This document shows positions 42,501 to 48,436 of a stretch of 64,000 nucleotides of DNA, piece by piece; the first letter of the stretch is position 1; each line of letters begins with the position of its first letter. Under the pieces are notes generated by a model. It made no database searches. It was not told the origin of the DNA and saw only the letters and a program-made list of their open reading frames with translations. This DNA is from Heliocidaris erythrogramma (taxonomy: Eukaryota > Echinodermata > Echinoidea > Camarodonta > Echinometridae): assembly GCA_025617745.1 (NCBI GenBank), contig CM046870.1, positions 4,841,285 to 4,905,284 on the forward strand. Reading direction: 5' to 3'. The translations under genes and the position numbers were made by a program.

Positions 42501-45500
42501 TGGAGAATGAAATGTTATAGGTCAATTAGTAAATGAGGCAAGTCCATTGTCATGCATGTTAGAAACAAGGCATACATTTTATCATCTGCTGGTTCCAGAT
42601 AATATCACTGAAAATTAAGAAAATATTCTTTTAATTCTCACCAGACAGCATCATGATTTATGCTGGGATCAGAGTTTTGGTTCCATGACATTTGCTCCTG
42701 CGACAATTGCTCCGGTCTATCTTTGCCATGTTAATCCTAAACCTAAACCTAACCCTAACCCTAATCCTAATCCTCACATTGTCCTGAACAAAAAACCAAA
42801 TCATGACCTTGACCTTAACCTTTGACCTTTCGAGATATGGATGGCGGAGCAAATGTCGCAGGAGCAAATGTCGTGTCACCCAGAGTTTTTACACTGTAAG
42901 TTTTTATGTACATTGTAGAGAACATTCTTCTCATTTTTTTTCTCATCTACAATCTAATAAACACCTCAGTTGGGCCAAGTAAATGATTACGCCATAGATA
43001 AATATACATGTAGTTATTCACCCCTCCCCCCTTTTTTTAGCCCCCTTATAAAAGGTGGCCTGCTTAGAGTTCACTTTCATAACTGGCAATGTAATTTCTA
43101 CTTAATGTAACGCCATGTAATCGTAACCATGTACGCCAGAGAGGCAACACAGCATACATAGAATAGGCTTGCCTTACATTCAAAATTTTGAACTTATTTT
43201 ACATGCTTCCCCCCAAGGGCCCTTTTGGCGAGGCTCTGCGTAACGACTGCAGTATTACTTACATGTACAGAGACACATTAAATTGAAATTATGTACCTCT
43301 GCAAGAAAAATAGACAAACCTAGCATCTGCTGAGAATAAAAAGGACATTACCTACATTTTGGAGAAATATCATATTCATAAACTACTTTTAATGAAAAAA
43401 ATATTTGCCCATCCCTTTTTTAAATCAACAGCCTGGATTATGAAACAATACAATCAAGACAGAAATACATGTACTTGTCTCAAGAGTATAGGAATGAAGG
43501 AAATTGATGCCAAATTGAGGAGTCAAAGCTGATTCAATGGTTTTGAGTAGTCAAGAATTATCTGTAAGATGGCCGTTACGAAAGTGCATACATTTTCTTC
43601 ATGTTGCAGAATTAGAGAGCAATTTTCATTATATTATGAAATTCTAGACAACTACATCAAGAAAGGTTTCTCTATGTAAGCATAGAGAAATAAATCAATA
43701 AAACCTAGCAAATTCTTTTTTCTAACTTTTCGCTTGCAGCTTCAAATTATTCAACGTAGAACGGGCTGAATAAAATAAAAAGGTTTTACTTGGGTTACAA
43801 GTAAAAGATTATCAAGTGAATGGTACAGCTAGGGCTATGGTGCTGTTGTTTAGGAGTTTACAATAGGGTTATACAACCCAAGATCAGCTTAAATTGTGTT
43901 GAGGGAAATATCACAAAAAGCAGTTTGTGGGCTGAGGCATAAGCTTACTCTCCCTGTTCACTTTCCAAAGTTGCAGCAGAGAGCGATTTGACCTACTGCT
44001 GTTAAATCTGGCAAATCAGTTTAGGCCTTTATAAATTAAAGATTTTTTTTTCAAACTTCTGTAATTAAAGAAATATTTCAACTATCCATTAGTTTTAAAA
44101 AAGATTGTGAGGACAGTGCTACATGTATATGCAAATATAACATCTTTTTAATCTTCGTCATGTCCATACAAGCAAAAGCGAAAGCTGGTTGAAGAGGAAA
44201 GGATGAAAGGAAATTTCTTTCTTTTCAAATAGGCATTTACTAAAATCTGGCAAACTTTGTACAACAACAAAACCTTTCCTTTTGATACTGAGTAAAATTT
44301 GAATAGGAATGTAAGCTTTCGCTAGTCTCGGAAAGCGACTGCTAGCAAGAAACAAGCTTCTGCGTCTTTTTGCTATCAACTACTTGGTTGGAATATCCGC
44401 AGATGCAAGCAAAAGGTTAGAAAAAGCATTTGCTAGGCCTTTACTAGTGTTTATAATTACAGACCATTGCATACGGATAACATGCACTGCATGAGGGAAG
44501 TAATGGCATTGAGTTGACATTGGTTTTGCGAAATTTCTTAGAAATACAAAAATAACAATGTATGACATATACCAAAGATGAATTACTATTTCATTATTTT
44601 CCTTTCAAAAACAGGGTAGAATTAAGATCTATCAAATTAATTAAAATGCTATCATACAAATGATGCATTATACGATCATCTATCCGAACTCGAGTTGAGG
44701 CTGAATATCGCACTCAGCCTGACGGGTTTGTACGATAGCTGCATATGTACAGCCTCAACGCGAGTGGATGGATCGCATAATAATGAAGCAATGAAGACAT
44801 GCATCATTTGTTTTATACAACGAAACTCCTAGATCCTTGTTATTTGATTTAAAAACAAGTCCTTTTATAAGATTGGTCCATATCATTATTGATGACTAGT
44901 AAATCACAAGTTTAGTAGGCTTACTCTAGCACAAACTATAGGTGCACTAACATCTACAAGCGCTGACACGCAAAGCTACGTGAGTATTAGCTCACACATA
45001 GTATACATGTAAGCGTACCTAACTCAACACGCACTGCTGAGCATAGCGTACTTAAAATCGTTGGATAGTACTCCAAACTACTGCACGCTTTTAAATGAAA
45101 AAAACGTCTGATAGTCTCAAAAATTAAATCTCACATGACTGTGCTCAACCAATCATTTGATTACATGTAGGTGCAAGTTGTATCAAACAATTTAATATTG
45201 GTGTTTTGTAAAGGGAAATGAATTCTAGATTTTCAAACACTGTTTCAGTAAAAATGTGTGTCTATCATTGATCTGACTTTTTTCTTTTCATTCCCAATTT
45301 CTTATGCCACAACTAACTTCTCTTTGCCTAATTTCTGACCGACCGAAATGGTTTTTCTATAAAGATTTTTACAATCAGTGTCCACTAAACTGCGCATTGC
45401 ATAATCCAACAGCTCAAAAGTATAAATAATTCTAAAAAGAGTTTCAGTACCATCTGTTATGTGTTGAACATGGAGATCGTCCCACTCTACAGTGAAGGCA

Positions 45501-48436
45501 GTGCCTACATGAGAAAAAAAAATGGAAAAAACAAAAACTCAAATTCAAAGAAGTAATAATAAGCATTATCATTAAAATATAACCTGAACTGATTTATACA
45601 ATAACCAAAACAAATTATTATGAGGGAATAATCCTCAATTTTAAATCTATTTCTGTCCACAGATGTTGACTGTCACTAAATAGACCGCTTCGGTAATGTA
45701 TGCAAATTTTATGCATACCCTTCAAACAAAGGTTGTTCTTGACAACCGGAAAGCTTGCCGGGCATAGCAACAAATTATGTATGCAAACTGGATTCCAAGC
45801 ATTGAGGCTCATTTATAAAAAACGTGTTCATGGAATAGCTCGTCACTAGGTGCTCAGAGAATACATGTATATGTGCATAAATTTGTATACATTACAGAAC
45901 CGGTCTATATTGGCATTGTTGAGATTATTTACTCATGCACCATATGTTACTATTTATTGGCATCATCTGTGCCAGGGAGGGGAAAAGTGAACTTGATCAA
46001 TATAACATCATGGATTTATATCAATAAAAAATAATAAAAGAAAGATAAAGTATCTACAATAACACTCTTAGAACAAATATACATTTTGTGCAAATGTACA
46101 TTTGTTCTAATATTACCAACTGATGTCTACACAGTCATTCTTTTCAATAATTTTTCTGATCTGGTTTATAAGGCAATCCTACATAAAATACAACCAAACC
46201 CCAAAGGGAATTGCTTGCACATGTAGCTAAAACTGCATAAATTATAATGTCACTCAGGTTGGGCTAAATGACAATGAGGCCCTTTTTCAATGCAATGCAA
46301 ACACTTCAACTGTAATTCCGAATATTTGAAACCATAAACTCTTAAAGAAGTGGCTTGGAGATTATCTGGCTTCCAAGTATTTATATATTGAGAAGGGTTT
46401 TAATGTACACGCCATGTACAATCAATTTGTATATAATTTACTTCTCGCCCTCACTTCCTGTTTTCATTCCACCTCATTTGAAAAGAAGAAAAGATTCTGA
46501 GGGTTTTTTTATTTGACATGATGATATAAAGACGGAAATCCAGGAAATGCAGTCTGAGGAAATCCAAACTCTAAAGTAACAAAAAATATTAATTTCAACT
46601 TGTTTTTATCCTCTGTTGGGTATGGATAAATGAACTATCATCAAAACATTTTAAAACTGACCCAAAAGGATTTGTATGGGCAAGAAAAATATCAAAAGTT
46701 AAAAAACAGAGCCCCTTCTTTCTCATTTTGAAAATTCTCGATTTAGAAAGCAGGATTCAATTTTATGTGAGCTTGAAAAAATGGGAAAGGCGTAAATAAA
46801 AAATGATTGTAAAAAATTCAATCTTTTGACAGATCTCCTGAAGATATGAAACTACTTTAACTCCAGACAGCTCTTGAAACAAACATTGATGGGCTTTTGC
46901 AGGCCTGCATTTTATATGACGTTTAAACACGGCAGCGCAGTGTATAAAGAGCGGGTATCATCTTGAAGCCACCAAAGTTGACATGGTCTCCGTTCTGTAA
47001 ACATGTGACGTTCTGAACGTCCATCGTCATGGTAACCACAGTATCTTGGTTTCTGACTATATCTTGTAGTCCGGGTTTATGTACTTATCAGTAACAGTAA
47101 CCAGGTCAGCCCATAAATTTTTAACAATGAGAACCCGTAAAAGAGCAGTTCATTATTAAATGATGAAAAATGAAGATGAGCTCTGTGTACTAGGTACATG
47201 TCCACGTAAAAAAAAAAAATGTAGAGGGCTAGTTGAGCCGAATTTAAAACGATCTTTGTTCTTAAGATTCATTCTGGGGAAAAGGTGAAGTACTAAAATT
47301 TAAATCTGAGTCATAGAACTAAATTATTCTATCTATTGCTTCATTACTTTAATGACAATTTTGAGAACTAGATGTCAAGAAGCATTTTCAGAGGATTCAG
47401 AGGATTCAGAACTACAGTCCTTATATACAGGTTTGTCTCCTTGAAGTGATACAGGTTTTTAATAACTCATCCATTGTATCTACTTATCTCGGATGATGGG
47501 TTTAGGCTAAGATCAAAGTTTCCCATAAAAGGTGCAATGCATTGAGCAGATGATATTGATGTTACTGTTGTTGTTGTTGTTATATTATTACTATATTATC
47601 ATTATCATTATTATTATTATCATTATCATTATTATCCTTACATGCAATCTCCTACATTAAGGTGAATCCTAACAATGCGGTTTATTTCGTCACAATAGAA
47701 ATTTGACGTAAAGGCGAAGGCAAACATGCGTTAAGGCGAATGTGAACAATGGGCTGAGATATAAGGAGTCCCCTTAATGTCACATGTAGAGTTATTATTA
47801 TTATGATTATTATTAGTAGTAGTATTGTTATCAATCATAATCATCATCATCATCATCATCATCATCCTCTTCATCATCATCATCAATCATCACCATCACC
47901 AATCATCATCATCATCCTCATCATCATCATCATCATCAATCCTCCTCATCATCATCATCATCTTCCTCATCATCCTCATCATTACCATCACCAATCATCA
48001 TCACCCTCATCATCATCATCATCATCATCATCCTCATCATCATCTTCATCATCATCCTCATCATCAACATCATCAATCATAATCATCATCATCATCATCA
48101 CCATCATCACCATCATCAATTATCATCATCAACATCATCATCATCATTATCATCATCTTCATCCTCATCCTCATCATCAATATTCTTTTATGACCAAAAA
48201 TACATGTTTTATGTTTCCCTTAATCGTCATTTCTTAATACTGAAACCTGTAATAAAGTAACCTGTATATGACCTGGGTATAAAGCCTTTATAGACAGGTT
48301 TGTAATGACTCACCATTGTTTCCATATCTGATCCTGGATGTGGTGTTTAGACTGGGATCAAAGTTCCCCATCAGAGGGGCAATGTATTGAGTAGCGGACA
48401 GGTACTGATGGAAGAAGGTACTCAGTGATAAAAACC
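24785..48436 (-). CDS. Plexin domain-containing protein (PLXDC1/2, TEM7-like) receptor, 5'-partial
   Basis: Type I membrane receptor of the PLXDC family; vertebrate members bind PEDF and basement-membrane ligands. Nine exons join in phase on the minus strand: 48436-48314, 45504-45451, 42312-42248, 37944-37848, 37054-36953, 35105-34957, 33809-33785, 27187-27060 and 25075-24785, giving about 344 residues. A tenth stalk exon (29948-29868) would fit. In order: nidogen-like region (TQYIAPLMGNFDPSL, FTVEWDDLHVQ, FTFQTTLIDDGRILFAYKK, KVTVGLSDGYY, RRTIYHYHNIQL), a PSI domain with [17 protein letters not shown], one membrane helix and a proline-rich tail ending in AEC. Family match is strong through DRHRQDW and IAPLM-NFDP. 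The signal peptide and the start of the nidogen-like region are missing, probably upstream. I cannot separate PLXDC1 from PLXDC2; a single invertebrate homologue is likely. Confidence 0.94.
25290..25380. repeat. ATC microsatellite
   Basis: About 17 ATC units from 25322, following ACATGTACATGTATG. Simple sequence in the last intron. Confidence 0.9.
25712..26078. mobile_element. TTAA-type MITE family E, copy 2
   Basis: TTAAAGGGAAGGTTGAGTTC at the left and CCAGAACTCAACTTTATCT at the right. It shares GTCAGTTTGGAAGAACATCA and CAAAACCTCACAGTATAC with the other copies. Confidence 0.8.
26379..26596. mobile_element. Tc1/mariner-type MITE, copy 2
   Basis: Same ends and interior as 9038-9250 (ATTATAAAAATGATTTGTCT, TTGGTCTAATAATTTTTTCC). 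The first base is TAG rather than CAG, and there is a small internal length difference. Confidence 0.85.
26700..26882. repeat. GA-rich microsatellite
   Basis: GAGAGA/GAAAGAAA purine tract; the frames over it are artefacts of simple sequence. Confidence 0.95.
26932..27037. mobile_element. MITE core copy (GCTACTGAAAT family), reverse orientation
   Basis: Reverse complement of the 7596/51550 core: CCAATCAGATGCAAGGATTT then CAGTAGCTTACAACAGTTAT, ending AACAAGTTTTATGAAAGAGG. It lies 23 bp from the end of the transmembrane exon. Confidence 0.75.
27060..27187 (-). CDS. PLXDC-like transmembrane exon
   Basis: Acceptor CCACAG at 27193-27188, donor GTGATA at 27059. It encodes DYLARAAIIIVVVIVIVIAL then ALMGCLVYAYKNPSSRSGQQ and LVQ. 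A helix of about 25 hydrophobic residues is followed by a basic/polar stop-transfer. Phase 1 in, phase 0 out. Confidence 0.93.
27475..27558. repeat. 84-bp palindrome (hairpin family H, copy 1)
   Basis: ATATCGTCTGTTTGGAGCCA at the left and TGGCTCCAATCAGGCGATAT at the right form a stem of about 36 bp around GTGTTAAAGTAT. Related copies lie at 37103-37194 and, more diverged, 59424-59575. Confidence 0.85.
27559..29867. other. Intron, repeat-poor except a possible hAT-end pair
   Basis: AT-rich intron. CAGGGGTGTAG near 28089 and its mirror CTACAACCCTG near 28484 could be the ends of a 395-bp DNA element, but the pairing covers only about 11 bp and no target duplication is clear. The 188-codon minus frame at 28769-29335 shows no domain. 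Confidence 0.4.
29868..29948 (-). CDS. Candidate PLXDC-like stalk exon S2 (Thr/Pro-rich cassette)
   Basis: Acceptor GTACAG at 29954-29949 and possible donor GTACGA at 29867 bound 81 nt in phase 1 on both sides, so inclusion between the micro-exon and the transmembrane exon keeps frame. It encodes STVTSAINLTPTPQSVGRM and TPTPQSV, an internal duplicate of TPTPQSVG. A Thr/Pro-rich juxtamembrane stalk is expected in PLXDC proteins, and the remaining exons encode almost none. The donor is weaker than at other junctions. Confidence 0.6.
30240..30440 (-). mobile_element. tRNA-derived SINE (diverged)
   Basis: The minus strand has TAGTATTGGTAAAGGCTC (A box-like), GAGTTCAATCCTC (B box-like) and the body words CTTGGACAAGGTG and CCAGGTAATG seen in other SINE copies. 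Confidence 0.6.
31590..31724 (-). pseudogene. Duplicated copy of the stalk exon (S1)
   Basis: The flank GTACAGCCTTGACTGTCACA matches the start of S2 (GTACAGCCTCGACTGTTACT), with similar sequence continuing 60 bp upstream. A strong donor GTACGT at 31693 would end a 31-nt exon in phase 2, which cannot join the transmembrane exon in frame. Without that donor the frame reads on through RPTPQYIARTPWSP, matching TPQSVGTMTPW of S2. It is probably a non-functional or alternative duplicate. Confidence 0.55.
32030..32101 (-). other. tRNA-like sequence (pseudogene or SINE head)
   Basis: 72 nt whose ends GAACCAG and CTGGTTC pair perfectly. It holds the A box-like TAGCCTGGTGG, a GCTGC-CCGGCAA-GCAGT anticodon-like arm and the consensus B box GGTTCGAATCC. 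The D arm is poor, the loop has C where U33 is expected, and no normal variable loop fits, so a functional tRNA is unlikely. Confidence 0.55.
32678..33220. mobile_element. TTAA-flanked MITE family B, copy 1
   Basis: AGGGCAATCCAACCTT at the left and AAGGTTGGACTTCCCT at the right, between TTAA at 32674-32677 and 33221-33224. Mirrored GAAAGTTTG and TAAGAAAGTTTT words extend into the arms. A second copy, at 38993-39512, is inverted. Confidence 0.85.
33534..33572. repeat. AT dinucleotide microsatellite
   Basis: About 19 AT units; 200 bp from the micro-exon. Confidence 0.95.
33785..33809 (-). CDS. PLXDC-like 25-nt micro-exon
   Basis: Acceptor GATAG at 33814-33810, donor GTAAGT at 33784. It encodes AQEECYNP plus one base. 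Phase 0 in and 1 out match the PSI and transmembrane exons exactly. Its cysteine would be the eighth of the PSI domain. Confidence 0.8.
33972..34195 (+). mobile_element. tRNA-derived SINE
   Basis: Head GGCGGTGAAGCAGTCAAGTG and the B box-like GGTTCAAGCCCC, then the shared body GCAAGACATTGATC and CTCTCCACCCAGGTGTAGTA and an AT-rich tail. Body matches the reverse complement of 51185-51372. Confidence 0.8.
34600..34795 (-). repeat. Dispersed repeat carrying the empty TTAA site
   Basis: The reverse complement matches both sides of the family A MITE at 39803-40211 (TACAAATTAGGGTCATTTG, CATAATTACAATTTGCGCAT). At the homologous point it has a single uninterrupted TTAA at 34662-34665. Confidence 0.75.
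34957..35105 (-). CDS. PLXDC-like PSI-domain exon
   Basis: Acceptor CTGCAG at 35111-35106, donor GTGAGC at 34956. It encodes CNLYTNCSGCLSVREEIRFD then [20 protein letters not shown] and WMEAECSEQ: seven cysteines in PSI spacing. The SSG-DRHRQDW signature is specific to the PLXDC family rather than plexins or integrins. Confidence 0.97.
35380..35859. mobile_element. TTAA-flanked MITE family D
   Basis: CTCTTTCAGTGCCGATGG at the left and mirrored CTTGGCACAGTAAGAG at the right, with TTAA at 35376-35379 and 35860-35863. 480 bp, no coding capacity. Confidence 0.7.
35885..36060. repeat. GA-rich tract
   Basis: GGAGAGA/GGAGGA purine-rich low-complexity sequence. Confidence 0.85.
36147..36301. mobile_element. 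Palindromic MITE (GCCCCGTTGCATAAAAC termini)
   Basis: CCCCGTTGCATAAAACCTAC is mirrored by GTAAGTTTTATGCAACGGGG. Internal TGGTAACTCCCATGG and CCATGGTAGTTACCA also pair. The termini resemble those of the 7596 family. Confidence 0.8.
36549..36930. mobile_element. TTAA-type MITE family E, copy 3 (inverted)
   Basis: AGAAAGAGTTGAGTTCTGG at the left and CAGAACTCAAACCTTCCCT at the right next to TTAA on both sides. It ends about 20 bp from the donor of the PLXDC-like exon at 36953. Confidence 0.8.
36953..37054 (-). CDS. PLXDC-like exon before PSI
   Basis: Acceptor GTTCAG at 37060-37055, donor GTAAGT at 36952. It encodes SNLVRRTIYHYHNIQLNKTF then VISDAAFVLTPLK, aligning with the RRRTIYEYHRVEL region of vertebrate PLXDC. 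NKT is a possible glycosylation site. Confidence 0.93.
37103..37194. repeat. Hairpin family H, copy 2
   Basis: ATATCGCATATAGTCTGTTG at the left and AAACAGACGATAT at the right around TGTGTTAAAGTAT; same design as 27475-27558. Confidence 0.8.
37445..37581. mobile_element. Palindromic MITE (CGTTTCATCAAAACGTC), copy 1
   Basis: GCATCGTTTCATCAAAACGT is mirrored by CCGTTTGATGGAACGCTGCC. Arms continue through GTACAAGTTCGCCAACATCC. 137 bp, uninterrupted. Confidence 0.85.
37848..37944 (-). CDS. PLXDC-like nidogen-region exon (GLSDGYY)
   Basis: Acceptor TTACAG at 37950-37945, donor GTAAGA at 37847. It encodes IPEDVNNIGGGNGHKVTVGL then SDGYYIDKPLYP, matching KVGLSDAF of vertebrate homologues. Phase 0 in, 1 out. 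Confidence 0.95.
37983..38636. mobile_element. Palindromic MITE copy 2, split by an insertion
   Basis: Left arm GCATCGTTTCATCAAACCGT, right arm ACGGTTTGATGACACGCTGC. The MITE is broken at CCCATTAA by the element at 38035-38526; without it the element would be about 150 bp like copy 1. Confidence 0.85.
38035..38526 (+). mobile_element. Retroelement insertion with 13-bp TSD and hammerhead-like motif
   Basis: GACATCCCATTAA flanks it at 38022-38034 and 38527-38539. The CT-rich body ends with CTGACGA (38475-38481), a short stem-loop and GAAA (38498-38501), a pattern typical of Penelope-like element ends. Stem II needs a bulged A, so ribozyme function is doubtful. It has no coding capacity. Confidence 0.65.
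38993..39512. mobile_element. TTAA-flanked MITE family B, copy 2 (inverted)
   Basis: AGGGAAATCCAACCTTAAG at the left and CCCAAGGTCGGATTGCCC at the right, between TTAA at 38989-38992 and 39513-39516. Interior matches the reverse complement of 32678-33220. Confidence 0.85.
39655..40310 (+). repeat. Dispersed repeat interrupted by the family A MITE
   Basis: Sequences 39660-39802 and 40212-40310 are the two halves of the repeat seen intact, inverted, at 34600-34795. The join point falls at TTAA. Confidence 0.75.
39803..40211. mobile_element. TTAA-flanked MITE family A, copy 3
   Basis: CCCTTTTGAGACAATTGACC at the left and GTCCTAAAAGGG at the right with TTAA at 39799-39802 and 40212-40215. 409 bp; the best preserved copy. 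Confidence 0.88.
40791..41179. mobile_element. TTAA-flanked MITE family E, copy 4
   Basis: AGAGAAGGTTGAGTTCTAGG at the left and CCAGAATTCAACTTTATCT at the right between TTAA on both sides (40787-40790, 41180-41183). Confidence 0.8.
42065..42190. repeat. Degenerate copy of the 55276-55490 repeat
   Basis: GAATCTTGACGACTTGCC and TTTCATGCACATGAAA match the interior of that element. Termini lost. Confidence 0.5.
42248..42312 (-). CDS. PLXDC-like nidogen-region exon (FTFQTTL)
   Basis: Acceptor ATTCAG at 42318-42313, donor GTAATT at 42247. It encodes GRFTFQTTLIDDGRILFAYK and K, matching FTFQATLLMDGRIIFGYKE of vertebrate homologues. Phase 1 in, 0 out. Confidence 0.95.
42328..42420. repeat. Three 30-bp tandem units (CCAATCAGCAGGCA)
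   Basis: GAGCCAATCAGCACACAGC, GACCAATCAGCAGGCAGTG and GAACCAATCAGCAGGCAAG recur every 30 bp, just upstream of the exon acceptor. A G-run follows at 42468-42484. Confidence 0.8.
42679..42881. mobile_element. Small inverted-repeat element containing telomere-like hexamers
   Basis: ATGACATTTGCTCCTGCGAC at the left is mirrored by GTCGCAGGAGCAAATGTCGT at the right. Inside are about seven CCTAAA/CCCTAA/TCCTAA units at 42736-42776. No TSD determined. Confidence 0.75.
42900..45440. other. Intron, mostly unique AT-rich sequence
   Basis: No exon recognised. The only structured part is the palindrome at 44656-44811. Minus-strand frames at 44158-44568 are short and have no motif. Confidence 0.55.
44656..44811. 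repeat. Imperfect palindromic element
   Basis: ACAAATGATGCATTATACGA at the left pairs with GCATCATTTGT at the right; CGAGTTGAGGCTG pairs with CAGCCTCAACGCGAG inside. MITE-like, single copy here. Confidence 0.7.
45451..45504 (-). CDS. PLXDC-like 54-nt exon (TAFTVEWDDL)
   Basis: Acceptor CATGTAG ends at 45505, donor GTACTG at 45450. It encodes TAFTVEWDDLHVQHITD in phase 1 on both sides, matching TALVVQWDHVHLQD of vertebrate homologues. Donor beyond GT is weak. Confidence 0.9.
45683..45905. mobile_element. MITE with GACCGCTTC termini, copy 1
   Basis: GACCGCTTCGGTAATGTATG is mirrored by CATTACAGAACCGGTC between TA dinucleotides. Second copy at 61461-61682, about 90% alike by eye. Confidence 0.8.
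46920..47090 (-). other. Unassigned coding-like segment
   Basis: On the minus strand an open stretch encodes DTVVTMTMDVQNVTCLQNGD then HVNFGGFKMIPALYTLRCRV and a stop. Composition is more GC-rich and codon-like than the flanks, but there are no clear splice sites and no family was recognised. Confidence 0.25.
47414..47556 (-). pseudogene. Decayed tandem copy of the PLXDC-like nidogen exon
   Basis: The minus strand encodes SSAQCIAPFMGNFDLSLNPS and SEISRYNG, then TGA. This parallels SATQYIAPLMGNFDPSL of the exon at 48314-48436. The flanking intron (TTATTAAAAACCTGTAT) is copied too. The donor GTGAGT has become GATGAGT and no acceptor is visible, so normal splicing is lost. Confidence 0.8.
47565..48182. 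repeat. ATT/ATC trinucleotide microsatellite block
   Basis: GTT, ATT and ATC runs in two blocks (47565-47640, 47790-48182). Frames of polyH, polyS and polyI over it are artefacts. Confidence 0.95.
48314..48436 (-). CDS. PLXDC-like nidogen-region exon (TQYIAPLMGNFDP)
   Basis: Acceptor GTGCAG at 48442-48437, donor GTGAGT at 48313. It encodes FLSLSTFFHQYLSATQYIAP then LMGNFDPSLNTTSRIRYGNN. This is the first exon I can place; phase 1 in means a preceding exon ends with a single G. Confidence 0.95.

Noticed and set aside
42736-42776. Chromosome end or telomere fusion
   Set aside because: Only about seven degenerate hexamers, enclosed by inverted repeats of a small element.
47803-48237. Poly-His/Ser/Ile frames
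   Set aside because: ATC microsatellite artefact.
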